Source of the DNA: Thermodesulfomicrobium sp. WS
Lineage (GTDB): Bacteria > Desulfobacterota > Desulfovibrionia > Desulfovibrionales > Desulfomicrobiaceae
Assembly (NCBI RefSeq): GCF_027925145.1
Contig: NZ_AP027130.1
Span: 1,240,001 to 1,304,000 of the forward strand
Reading direction: 5' to 3'
Length of the DNA: 64,000 bases
Positions 25,521 through 33,368 of this stretch are shown one piece after another. The position numbers and the translations under genes are program-made. Position 1 is the stretch's first letter. Each line of letters opens with the position of its first letter. The notes beneath the pieces are model-generated. The model was not told the origin of the DNA and ran no database searches. It saw only the letters and a list, made by a program, of their open reading frames with translations.

Positions 25521-26572
25521 GGGGTGCTCCACTGCGCAAGGAGGGTCCCGTCCAGGGCAAAGAGGCTGTAGGTCAGCTCCAGGGGCGCGCGGGCAAAATC
25601 GCGGGCGTGGCGGGCGGCTTGGGCCATGAGGGCGCGGTAGAGTTCCGGGGCTTGGGCATGGCCGCGGAGCATGTCGGAAGCTGCCAGGGCCGTGGGGGCG
25701 GAGGCAAGCGGCAGGTCGATGCCGCGCTCGCGGGCAAGGCGGGCAAGGAGATCCAGGTCCACGGGCCCGAAGTGGGCGTGGGTGCACGGCATGCCTTGGG
25801 CCTGCTTGAGGAGCTTTCCCAGAAAAAGCGCCCAGTGCACGTGGGCGAATCCCTGACGGGCCGCCTCGCGCAGGGCGAAGGCCACGTGGTCGGCCACCTG
25901 CACGGCGGACGCAGGCGCCGGGAAGTGGGCGCGGAAAAAGCGTTCGGACCTGCTGCCGGTGGTATAGAGCACCTGCTTGGCTCCTGCGGCCCGGGCCACG
26001 GCGAGCTCGGTGTGGATGGTGGCCCGCCAGGCGCCGTGGCTGAAGGGTTTGACCGTGCCGCGGGTGCCGAGGATGGAAATGCCCCCCAGGATGCCGAGAC
26101 GCGGGTTCATGGTCTTCTGGGCTATGGCTTCGCCGTTTTCCACGCTGATGGTCACGTGCACGCCGCCGTAGGGGAGTACTTCGCGCACCGCTGCGGCAAT
26201 CTGCCTGCGGGGGGCGGGGTTGATGGCCGCTTCGCCCACAGGGAGCACAAGGCCGGGGCGGGTGACGCGGCCCACTCCAGGGCCGCCGTGGATGAGCACT
26301 TCGGTGCCTGTGGGGTCCCAGGTGAGCTGGGCGTGGATGTGGGCCCCGTGGGTGGCGTCCGGGTCGTCGCCGGCGTCCTTGATGACCACGGCCTCCGCAG
26401 CGTCTGCAGTGCGCCGGAGGCATGCCACGGGGATGCGCAGCCTTCCGCCCGCAGGCAGGGGGACGTCCACCTCGGTGGGGGACGCCGTTTCCAGCACGAG
26501 CAGGGCCGCGGCCTTGGCCGCGGCCGCTGCTGCGGTGCCGGTGGTAAATCCCGTACGCAGGGCAGGACGCAT
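25517..26572 (-). CDS. cbiD: Cobalt-precorrin-5B C1-methyltransferase
   Basis: 351 aa, normal CbiD length. N-terminal RTGFTTGTAAAAAAKAAA is the family signature; further motifs are VVIKDAGDDPDATHGAHI, GVGRVTRPGL, AINPAPRRQI, VTISVENGEAIAQKTMNPRL with GILGG, and TTGSRSE. It methylates C1 of the corrin ring in the anaerobic pathway. First cbi gene of this second cobalamin operon, 10 nt after the uraA stop. No riboswitch lies directly in front of it. Confidence 0.96.
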   Translation of the reverse strand: MRPALRTGFTTGTAAAAAAKAAALLVLETASPTEVDVPLPAGGRLRIPVACLRRTADAAEAVVIKDAGDDPDATHGAHIHAQLTWDPTGTEVLIHGGPGVGRVTRPGLVLPVGEAAINPAPRRQIAAAVREVLPYGGVHVTISVENGEAIAQKTMNPRLGILGGISILGTRGTVKPFSHGAWRATIHTELAVARAAGAKQVLYTTGSRSERFFRAHFPAPASAVQVADHVAFALREAARQGFAHVHWALFLGKLLKQAQGMPCTHAHFGPVDLDLLARLARERGIDLPLASAPTALAASDMLRGHAQAPELYRALMAQAARHARDFARAPLELTYSLFALDGTLLAQWSTP

Positions 26573-26582
26573 GGGCGTGGGA

Positions 26583-27821
26583 TTACTCTTTGGGATTGGG
26601 GAGCACGAGGTTGAGGATGACGCCGGTGATCCCCGCCAGGCCGATGCCGCTGATGGTCACCTCGCTGACGCCAAAACTCATGCCGCCGATGCCGAAGACG
26701 AGGATCACGGCCACGATGGCGAGGTTGCGGGCCTGCATGAGGTCTTCACCGGCCCGCACCAGGGTGTTGATGCCCACCACGGTGATGGCGCCGAAAAGCA
26801 GGATCATGATGCCGCCCATGACCGGCGCCGGGATGCTTTGCAGGCACGCGCCGAGCTTTCCCACAAAGGCGAGCAGGATGGCGGTGATGGCGGCCCAGGT
26901 CATGATGGCCGGGTTGAAGGCGCGGGTCAGGGCCACGGCGCCGGTGACCTCGGAGTAGGTGGTATTGGGCGGCCCGCCCAGGCAGGAGGCCAGCGTGGTG
27001 GCCAGACCGTCGCCGAGCATGGTGCGATGCACGCCGGGGTCTTTGAGAAAGTTCTTCCCGGTTACCGAGCTGATGGCCAGGATGTCGCCGAAATGTTCGA
27101 TGGCCGGGGCGATGGCCACGGGCACGATGAAGAGCACGGCCTCCCAATTCCATTGCGGGAAGGTGAAGTTGGGGACCGCAAACCACGGCGCGGCGCTGAT
27201 GGTATCGAAATGCACCATGCCGAGGAAAACGCTCACCACGTATCCGGTGACGATGCCCACCAGGATGGGGATGAGCTTGAGGATCCCACGACCGAGGAGT
27301 GACGCGGCGATGGTGGCCGCAAGGGCGATCATGGACACCGTGAGGGCGTCGGTGCGGGCAAAGAGTTCCGCGCTGCCATCGCCGGTCTTGCCCACGGCCA
27401 TGAAGACCGCCACCTTGGCCAGGATGAGGCCGATGACCATGATCACCGGTCCGGTGACCACGGGGGGGAGCAACTGGTGCAGCACACCGACCCCGCGCCA
27501 GCGGATGAGCGCGGCGAGAAGCAGGTAGACCACGCCAGCCGCGGCAAGGCCGCTCAAAGTCTGCGGGATGCCCCAGGTCTGAGCCCCGTAGATGATGGGC
27601 GCGATGAAGGCAAAGGAAGACGCCAGGAATACCGGGACCTTTCCTTTGGTGATGACCTGAAAGAGCAGGGTGCCGGCCCCGGCGGTGAAGAGCGCCACGT
27701 TGGGGTCAAGCCCGGTCAAGAGGGGGACGAGGACCAAGGCGCCAAAGGCCACGAAGAGCATTTGGGCCCCCAGGAGGCAATCCTGGAACCGAAAGGAATA
27801 CTCCGTGCTGCCGGTTGTCAT
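26583..27821 (-). CDS. uraA: Uracil/xanthine permease (UraA, NCS2 family)
   Basis: 412 aa with 12-14 hydrophobic segments, typical of UraA:H+ symporters. NCS2 features: GAQMLFVAFGALVLVPLLTG near 18-37, FLASSFAFIAPII, LPPVVTGPVIMVIGL, EHFGDILAIS (conserved Glu of the substrate site) and GGPPNTTYSEVTGAVALTRAF. It imports uracil for salvage by Upp, encoded just upstream. GAGGTT lies ahead of the ATG. A terminator hairpin separates upp from uraA, and cbiD follows only 10 nt downstream. Confidence 0.95.
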   Translation of the reverse strand: MTTGSTEYSFRFQDCLLGAQMLFVAFGALVLVPLLTGLDPNVALFTAGAGTLLFQVITKGKVPVFLASSFAFIAPIIYGAQTWGIPQTLSGLAAAGVVYLLLAALIRWRGVGVLHQLLPPVVTGPVIMVIGLILAKVAVFMAVGKTGDGSAELFARTDALTVSMIALAATIAASLLGRGILKLIPILVGIVTGYVVSVFLGMVHFDTISAAPWFAVPNFTFPQWNWEAVLFIVPVAIAPAIEHFGDILAISSVTGKNFLKDPGVHRTMLGDGLATTLASCLGGPPNTTYSEVTGAVALTRAFNPAIMTWAAITAILLAFVGKLGACLQSIPAPVMGGIMILLFGAITVVGINTLVRAGEDLMQARNLAIVAVILVFGIGGMSFGVSEVTISGIGLAGITGVILNLVLPNPKE

Positions 27822-27854
27822 GAGGGAACCTCACAGGGTTAAGGGTGGAACAAA

Positions 27855-27876
27855 AAAGCCGCCTCCAGGCGGCTTG
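27855..27876 (-). terminator. Intrinsic terminator between upp and uraA
   Basis: On the minus strand, 4 nt after the upp stop, AAGCCGCC-TGGA-GGCGGCTT forms an 8-bp stem followed by TTTTTT. It either ends upp messages or acts as an attenuator that sets how much uraA (and possibly cbiD operon) RNA is made. Confidence 0.88.
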
Positions 27877-27878
27877 GA

Positions 27879-28505
27879 TTACTTGGTGCCGAAGATCTTG
27901 TCACCGGCGTCGCCAAGGCCGGGGAGGATGTAGCCGTGCTCATTGAGGCGTTGGTCGACGGCGGCCACGTAGATGTCCACGTCCGGATGCGCGCGCGTGA
28001 TGCGGGCGATGCCCTCCGGCGCGGCCACCAAGAAGAGGCCGCGGATGCTGGTGCAGCCTGCCTTTTTGAGGCAGCGGATGGTGGCGTCCAGGGTGCCGCC
28101 AGTGGCGAGCATGGGATCGAGGATGATGGCCATGCGGTCCTCGATGTTTTTGGCCAGTTTCACGTAGTATTCCACGGGCTCCAGGGTGGCTTCGTTGCGG
28201 TAGAACCCCACGACGCTCACCTTGGCCCCGGGGATGAGGTCGAGCACCCCGTCGAGCATCCCCAAGCCCGCACGCAAAATGGGCACCACCGTCACTTTTT
28301 TGCCTTTGATGACGTCCACTTCCACTGGTCCCGCCCATCCCTGGATGATGCGTTTTTCCGTCTGGAAGTCTTTGGTGGCCTCATAGGTGAGCAGTCGCGC
28401 GACCTCGGAGGCGAGCTCGCGAAAATTCTTGGTGCTGATATCGTGTTTGCGAAGCAACCCGAGCTTATGTTGGATGAGCGGGTGTTCTGCGACATATACA
28501 GCCAT
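27879..28505 (-). CDS. upp: Uracil phosphoribosyltransferase
   Basis: 208 aa from the ATG at 28505, which has GGAGGTTCCCC just upstream; a 10-residue-longer start lacks this. It converts uracil and PRPP to UMP. Family motifs: [15 protein letters not shown] at the N-terminus, [10 protein letters not shown], the PRPP loop [11 protein letters not shown] near 130, and [17 protein letters not shown] at the C-terminus. It works with the adjacent UraA importer. Confidence 0.97.
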   Translation of the reverse strand: MAVYVAEHPLIQHKLGLLRKHDISTKNFRELASEVARLLTYEATKDFQTEKRIIQGWAGPVEVDVIKGKKVTVVPILRAGLGMLDGVLDLIPGAKVSVVGFYRNEATLEPVEYYVKLAKNIEDRMAIILDPMLATGGTLDATIRCLKKAGCTSIRGLFLVAAPEGIARITRAHPDVDIYVAAVDQRLNEHGYILPGLGDAGDKIFGTK

Positions 28506-28656
28506 GGGGAACCTCCAGGGGTGGGTTGCGGTCAAACCGGCTTTCGTTAGCCCAAGGCATCGTCCTGGGTCAAGAAGGCCTGCCGCAAAGCGGCGCGTCG
28601 GCGCGGCAGATGTCTTTCCTTTCGAGGAAAGCGCCTGTGGGCAGAGAACAGCACAA

Positions 28657-28676
28657 GGGGCGTCGGAAGACGCCCC
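28657..28676 (-). terminator. Probable terminator hairpin after the 81-aa gene
   Basis: GGGGCGTC-TTCC-GACGCCCC (8-bp perfect stem, minus strand), 6 nt after the stop at 28683, then TTGTGCTGTT, a weak U-tract. The remaining ~150 nt to upp contain only a short CTTTCCT/AGGAAAG hairpin with a UUCG-type loop. Confidence 0.6.
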
Positions 28677-28682
28677 CGGGAG

Positions 28683-28928
28683 CTATACCTGTGCCCCTTG
28701 GTGCTGCATGGCCTGTTCCCGCACCTTGGCCAAGATGTCTTCCTTGACCGCATGCATGCGGTCTGCGGCGTGGAGGAAAGCATCCAGCGGGATGGCGATG
28801 CGAAATCCCGGCTCCAGGGTGTATTCTTTGGTCTCGGGATTGACGCTGCCCAAGCGGGCGAATTCCATGCGGACGATGCCCTGGTGGATGTGGATGTTGG
28901 TCAGGCGTTCGGTGAACATGTCGAACAT
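28683..28928 (-). CDS. Conserved-looking small protein of unknown function
   Basis: 81 aa from the ATG at 28928 with GGAG 8-9 nt ahead. I do not recognise a family. Residues 1-55 look like two beta strands around INIHIHQGIVRMEFARLG and a Pro-rich turn (LGSVNPETKEYTLEPGFRIAIPL); the C-terminal third is a helix (AADRMHAVKEDILAKVREQAM). It is cytoplasmic by appearance and lies 72 nt downstream of engB, with its own terminator hairpin. Composition matches its neighbours. Confidence 0.7.
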   Translation of the reverse strand: MFDMFTERLTNIHIHQGIVRMEFARLGSVNPETKEYTLEPGFRIAIPLDAFLHAADRMHAVKEDILAKVREQAMQHQGAQV

Positions 28929-29000
28929 TGAGGGTCTCCTTATGTGAGGAAATGAAAGTGATTGCCCGGTTGGTTTTCGTGGCATCGTCGTTGGGAGGCG

Positions 29001-29603
29001 TCAAGGGGCGCTTTCGTCAATTGTCGCCAAGACGAATCGTTCGATGCTTCGCCACAGGTGCGCGATGCCCAGGCCGGTGCGGCTGGATACGGCAAGGGGC
29101 GGCTCTGGGGTCCCGAGGATGTCCGCCCAGCGTCGTGCAACCTGAGCGCGCTCTTTGAGAGACGTCTTGTCCACCTTGGTGAGTACGGGAAGGAGGGGGA
29201 TATGGTGTTCTTGGGCGTAGGCGACCAGGTCCATGTCCAGTTGCTGCGGGGCAAGGCGGCTGTCGAGGAGCACCACCAGGGCGCGCAGGTGGGGGTTGTC
29301 CGTGAGGTAGGCGTGGATGAGGCGCGCCCAGGCATCGCGGTCGGCGTGGGAGGCGCGGGCATACCCGTATCCGGGTAGGTCCGCGAGATAGAAGTCCCCC
29401 GGAGTGACACGGTAGAGGTTGATGCTCCGGGTCTTTCCCGGGGTGCTGCTGGTCTTGGCCAGTGTCCGCCGTCCCGCCAGGGCATTGATGAGGCTCGACT
29501 TGCCGACGTTGGAACGTCCCGCCAGGGCCAGTTGCGGGGCATCGGGCAGCTGCATCTGGCGAGGGGTATAGATGGTAGATTCGAGAGTAAGGGTAGCGCG
29601 CAT
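29001..29603 (-). CDS. engB: Ribosome biogenesis GTPase EngB (YihA/YsxC)
   Basis: 200 aa, normal length. G1 is [12 protein letters not shown] (about 29-40), the switch region [13 protein letters not shown]3 DLPGYGYA, G4 TKVD and a G5-like VSSRTG. EngB GTPases help assemble the large ribosomal subunit. Divergent from the lipoprotein gene at 29734; the 130 nt between them must hold both promoters. Confidence 0.96.
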   Translation of the reverse strand: MRATLTLESTIYTPRQMQLPDAPQLALAGRSNVGKSSLINALAGRRTLAKTSSTPGKTRSINLYRVTPGDFYLADLPGYGYARASHADRDAWARLIHAYLTDNPHLRALVVLLDSRLAPQQLDMDLVAYAQEHHIPLLPVLTKVDKTSLKERAQVARRWADILGTPEPPLAVSSRTGLGIAHLWRSIERFVLATIDESAP

Positions 29604-29733
29604 GGAAAGGGAAGGTGGTTGACGCTTCCTGGCCTATTGGGGCACAGGAAACGATATTGTATCGGGTCGCAAACGGAGAAGCTCATACAGTGCAACCCTA
29701 CGGGGGGCAATCACAAAACCAACGGGGGAACCC

Positions 29734-30543
29734 ATGCGGATGGGAAAGATTTTTGGATGGTGTCTGGTGGCATTGCTCGCGGCATGTTCTTCTTCGCCCC
29801 TCCAAGGCAAGGCAGTGGTATCCTCGGCGTCGTCATCGATGGAGTCCGGTCTGCGTCATGAGGCGACTGCCCAGGTGACGGTGCGCATCAGTCCCCAGGA
29901 GCTGCGCGGGGTTGTCGATCAGGAGGCGGAAATCTGGCGTCGGGGGCGGCAGGCGCTGATCGCCAAACTCGCCACCGAGTTCTTGATGCGGCGCATGGTG
30001 CTGCCCCTGCCGTCTTCTGCCAATACGTTTGGCGTCATGGATGCCTATACCCAAAAAGGCGCCATCGCTGCCGTGCGCGAGGAAGCCACCGGGGATGTTG
30101 TCCAGTCCTTTCAGGGGAGTTTGACGCTCGACGCGACGCAGGCGGCGATCGGTCGCGTGGTGGGCCTGGAAACGGACGGCTACATGGCCGGGAGCCAGCA
30201 GCGGGTGTACGTGGCCTTGCCTGGGCAGTCGGTGAGCCTGCCTGCTTACGTGGCCTTTTTGAAGGAGCAGTCAGGAGCCGGAGAGGGGTGGTACCGCCTG
30301 GGGGCCATCGGCGAGCTGATGCAGGCCAACGAGGCGCTCATGGACGGCAGCATCCCTGCAGTGCTCGGGAATGTGGAGATCATCATGGCGGATCGGGAGA
30401 CCGAGGTGGGTGATCTGGCGGTGCTGCTTTTCGCTTCCGTGGAGGCACTGGAGCAGAAGCCCGCCGCTGCGGCGGCTTCGGACGAGGTGGTGGTCACGCC
30501 GCACTTCATGCCCACGGTGACCGAGCCGAAGATCAAGAAGTAG
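29734..30543 (+). CDS. Lipoprotein of unknown function
   Basis: 269 aa with a lipoprotein signal: GWCLVALLAACSSS, lipobox LAAC with the lipidated Cys near 18. Mature residues 45-240 contain an unrecognised mixed domain (VTVRISPQELRGVVDQE, then YVALPGQSVSLPAYVAFL). The C-terminus is Ala/Val-rich. It is probably periplasmic-facing and membrane-anchored. It lies 18 nt ahead of the transglutaminase gene and is probably in the same operon. A second in-frame ATG 6 nt downstream is an equally possible start. Confidence 0.75.
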   Translation: MRMGKIFGWCLVALLAACSSSPLQGKAVVSSASSSMESGLRHEATAQVTVRISPQELRGVVDQEAEIWRRGRQALIAKLATEFLMRRMVLPLPSSANTFGVMDAYTQKGAIAAVREEATGDVVQSFQGSLTLDATQAAIGRVVGLETDGYMAGSQQRVYVALPGQSVSLPAYVAFLKEQSGAGEGWYRLGAIGELMQANEALMDGSIPAVLGNVEIIMADRETEVGDLAVLLFASVEALEQKPAAAAASDEVVVTPHFMPTVTEPKIKK

Positions 30544-30561
30544 CTCATCCGTAGAAGTCCC

Positions 30562-32433
30562 ATGGCGTTTGCGCCTGCGTGGATTTTGGGGGCCGTGGCC
30601 GGGGCCTACGGCCTTCATGTGCTGTGGCAGCCGCTGTGGGTCTCCATGGCGTTGGCAATCGCCCTTCTGTGGCGCATGGCGGTCGACCGCGGCCGCCTGC
30701 CGCTGCCTCCCCGAATCGTTCGTTGGACACTTGCCGCTGCGGCCATGGCTGCTGTGGTGGCCACCCATGGCCGTACCTTTGCCCTGGACGCGGGCACCGA
30801 GCTCTTGTGCTTGGCGGCGGGCCTCAAGGTACTGGAGGCCCAGAGCCGGCGGGACATGGTGCTCGTGGTGTTGGTGGCATACGTTTTGGCCGCCACCCAC
30901 GTGCTTTTTGCCCAGCATTTGGCGGCAGCCGCCTCTATGCTGGCAAGCGTTGTGGTCTCCACGGCGGCCCTTGCCAGCCTGACGGCGCACCGTCCCTGGC
31001 GCGAGGACCTGCGTGTCGGCGCCTGGGTGGTGCTGCAAGCCCTTCCCTTGGGGCTTCTGGCCTTTGTGGCCATCCCTCGCCTGTCCGCAGGGGTGGTGGG
31101 CCTGCCGCTGGGCCGTGCCCCGCAGGGCGTCACCGGGCTGGCGGAGACGGTCCAGCCCGGAAGTATCGGTCGCCTCGCCCAATCCTCGGAACTGGCCCTG
31201 CGGGTGGCCATGGACGGGGAAATCCCGCCCCGAACCGATTGGTATTGGCGGGCCATCGTGCTCGACAGCGTGGATGCCGATGGGGTGTGGACCCAGCGCC
31301 GCACTCCAATGCTCTGGCAGGACCCGCCGCCGGCCCGTTGGCAGGGGAGGGTGACCTTGGAGCCCCACCACTTGCCGTGGCTCGTCAGCCTGGATGTCCC
31401 CACTGCGGCCCCGCCTGGGGCCCGGCTGGATCAATGGGGCCGGGTGCGCTGGTCGCAGCCCGTGCGCGACCGCCTCGTGTATGCGTGCAGCAGTGCCTCG
31501 GTTTCGCCCCCATGGGACGGGGATCCCGGCTGGACGATGCTGCCTCCCCGGCTCGCCCCACGCACCCGTCAGCTTGTGGCCACGTGGCAGGGCGGCCCTG
31601 AGGCCGTGGCGCAGGCGGCCCTGGCCTTCTTTGCCCAAGGCGGCTTTCGCTACACCCTGGATCCCGTGGCTGTCACGGGCGACCCAGTGGACGGCTTCAT
31701 GTTCGAGACCCGCGAGGGCTTTTGCGAGCACTACGCCGCGGCCTTGGCGGTGATGCTGCGTGCCGCGCGCATCCCGGCCCGGGTGGTGGCCGGATACCTG
31801 GGCGGCGAGGTCAATGCGGTGACCGGGCATGTCACCGTGCGTCAGTCCGATGCCCATGCCTGGGTGGAGGCGGTGCTGGATCCAACGCGCGGCTGGCAGC
31901 GTCTGGACCCCACTCTGGCAGTGGCCCCGGAACGTGCCTTGCGTGCTCTTGCCCAAGGGGTGGGGGCCATTCGTCCGCGCCTGGAGCCTGTGGGGCTGCA
32001 CTGGCTGCGCATGGTTTGGGATGCGGCGGACCATACCTGGAGCCATTGGGTGCTCGATTTCACGGCCGAGCGTCAGCGGCGGCTCGCTGCGGCGTTGGCG
32101 AAGCGGCTGCCGGTGGGGGCAGCGGCGGGGGTCGTTCTCGTTTTGGGGGTGCAGGTGGCTGGCTGGTGGCGCCGGCGCCGGCGCACGGACGATCTCGCCG
32201 CAGCGTATGCCGATGTGCGGCGCTGGCTTGGCCGCCAGGGCATGCATTGCCCGGCGTGGGAAGGGCCGCGCTCCCTGAGGCGCCGGGTGGAGGCGGAGCT
32301 TCCGGCGGCGGCCCCCTGGGTGGGGGAGCTCCTTGGCCGCTATGAGCTCTTGCGCTATGGCGGGTCTGCGGATGCGGCCGCCGCAGCGCAACTGCGCCGG
32401 GAAATTCGCCGCCGCACACGGAGAATCTCATGA
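30562..32433 (+). CDS. TgpA-like membrane transglutaminase (DUF3488-transglutaminase core)
   Basis: 623 aa. Residues 1-180 contain five or six membrane helices (DUF3488 type); 190-500 are periplasmic and hold a transglutaminase-like domain with the catalytic triad C388 (REGFCEHYAAA), H432 (SDAHAWVE) and D449 (RLDPTLA). A further helix (about 515-535) is followed by a cytoplasmic basic tail. Members act as peptidoglycan- or protein-linked hydrolases/transferases; substrate unknown. Homologues usually sit beside MoxR and DUF58 genes, which are absent here; instead a lipoprotein precedes it and a small membrane protein overlaps its stop. Confidence 0.85.
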   Translation: MAFAPAWILGAVAGAYGLHVLWQPLWVSMALAIALLWRMAVDRGRLPLPPRIVRWTLAAAAMAAVVATHGRTFALDAGTELLCLAAGLKVLEAQSRRDMVLVVLVAYVLAATHVLFAQHLAAAASMLASVVVSTAALASLTAHRPWREDLRVGAWVVLQALPLGLLAFVAIPRLSAGVVGLPLGRAPQGVTGLAETVQPGSIGRLAQSSELALRVAMDGEIPPRTDWYWRAIVLDSVDADGVWTQRRTPMLWQDPPPARWQGRVTLEPHHLPWLVSLDVPTAAPPGARLDQWGRVRWSQPVRDRLVYACSSASVSPPWDGDPGWTMLPPRLAPRTRQLVATWQGGPEAVAQAALAFFAQGGFRYTLDPVAVTGDPVDGFMFETREGFCEHYAAALAVMLRAARIPARVVAGYLGGEVNAVTGHVTVRQSDAHAWVEAVLDPTRGWQRLDPTLAVAPERALRALAQGVGAIRPRLEPVGLHWLRMVWDAADHTWSHWVLDFTAERQRRLAAALAKRLPVGAAAGVVLVLGVQVAGWWRRRRRTDDLAAAYADVRRWLGRQGMHCPAWEGPRSLRRRVEAELPAAAPWVGELLGRYELLRYGGSADAAAAAQLRREIRRRTRRIS

Positions 32434-32648
32434 AAGACAACGACCAGTATTTGCCGGTGCTCCCGCGTTTGCAGGAGCAGGATACCGAGCGCCGCTACCA
32501 GCAGGCCAAGGAATATTTTCGCCAATCTACCGGGGCGGCTGCCCGGGTGAATGCCGCTTTGGTGGTGTGTGTGGGCGTGTACCTGGTGCGTCTGGCACGA
32601 TTGGTGTGGGAGGGGCTGCGGGTGGCGTGGGCCCGTTGGCGGAGGTAG
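32430..32648 (+). CDS. Small membrane protein of unknown function
   Basis: 72 aa, start overlapping the transglutaminase stop by 4 nt. Residues 1-38 are charged and polar (TERRYQQAKEYFRQS); 39-60 form one hydrophobic helix (AALVVCVGVYLVRLARLVW) and the tail is basic (RVAWARWRR). The tight coupling suggests it is a partner or subunit of the transglutaminase membrane protein. No family recognised. Confidence 0.7.
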   Translation: MKDNDQYLPVLPRLQEQDTERRYQQAKEYFRQSTGAAARVNAALVVCVGVYLVRLARLVWEGLRVAWARWRR

Positions 32649-32651
32649 CCG

Positions 32652-33368
32652 GTGCTCGTGGCCGTGCTTGCGGACGTCCACGCCAACCTGGAGGCCCTGC
32701 AGGCCGTCTGGGCGGACCTTACCGCCTGCGGCGCGGACCAGGTGGTCTGTTTGGGGGATCTGGTAGGCTACGGCCCGGACCCCGAGGCCGTGGTGCGCTT
32801 TGTCCAGGAGCATCCGGTTACCTGCTGCCGCGGCAATCATGACCAGGCCGTGGTCTGTCCGGCATCGGCCATGCATTTTCATCCCCAGGCCCGCCTCACC
32901 TTGCCGGTGGTGGCGGGTCTGCTTTCCGAGTCTTCGCGGGCGTATCTGGAAGGGCTTCCCCGCAGCCTTAAGTTTCAGGGCGCCTACGGCGTGCACGGAT
33001 TCCCGCCGGAAGACGTGTTCACCTATCTGCACGATGTGGACGACACCCAGGTGGCGGCGTGGGCGGCCCGAAGGCCGCTCACCTTCGTCGGCCACACCCA
33101 TGCCCTGGCCTGGCTGGAGGTGTCCGGCCGCGAGGTGGTCCGGCACCCGCTTGCGCCGGGCGCGGTGATACGTCTCAAGTCTCCATCTTTGATCAATGTG
33201 GGCAGTGTGGGGCAGCCCCGGGACGCGACCCGGGATGCCAAGTACGTGCTCTGGCACGTGGAGGCGTCCCAGATCCAGGTGCGGGCCGTGCCGTACCCGG
33301 CGCAGCGTACCGCGGCCAAGATCCGGGCCCGAGGGCTCCCGGAGGCCTACGCCCGGCGGCTGTTATGA
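32652..33368 (+). CDS. Calcineurin-like metallophosphoesterase
   Basis: 238 aa, starting at a GTG 3 nt after the previous stop. Metal-site motifs in order: VLADVHANLEAL (D-x-H), VCLGDLVGYGPDP (GD), CCRGNHDQ (GNH), VHGFP and VGHTHALAW (GH-x-H). This is the YfcE/DUF2437-like phosphodiesterase subgroup; many members are phosphoprotein or nucleotide phosphatases. Its stop overlaps the start of a protein-kinase-like gene by 4 nt, so the two may form an opposing kinase/phosphatase pair, which is inference. Confidence 0.88.
   Translation: MLVAVLADVHANLEALQAVWADLTACGADQVVCLGDLVGYGPDPEAVVRFVQEHPVTCCRGNHDQAVVCPASAMHFHPQARLTLPVVAGLLSESSRAYLEGLPRSLKFQGAYGVHGFPPEDVFTYLHDVDDTQVAAWAARRPLTFVGHTHALAWLEVSGREVVRHPLAPGAVIRLKSPSLINVGSVGQPRDATRDAKYVLWHVEASQIQVRAVPYPAQRTAAKIRARGLPEAYARRLL

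Noticed and set aside
24330-26423. An upstream extension of CbiE-CbiT to 697 codons
   Set aside because: The extra N-terminal residues overlap cbiD in another frame and are Arg/Pro/His-rich; the family starts at MIHLVGIAAG.
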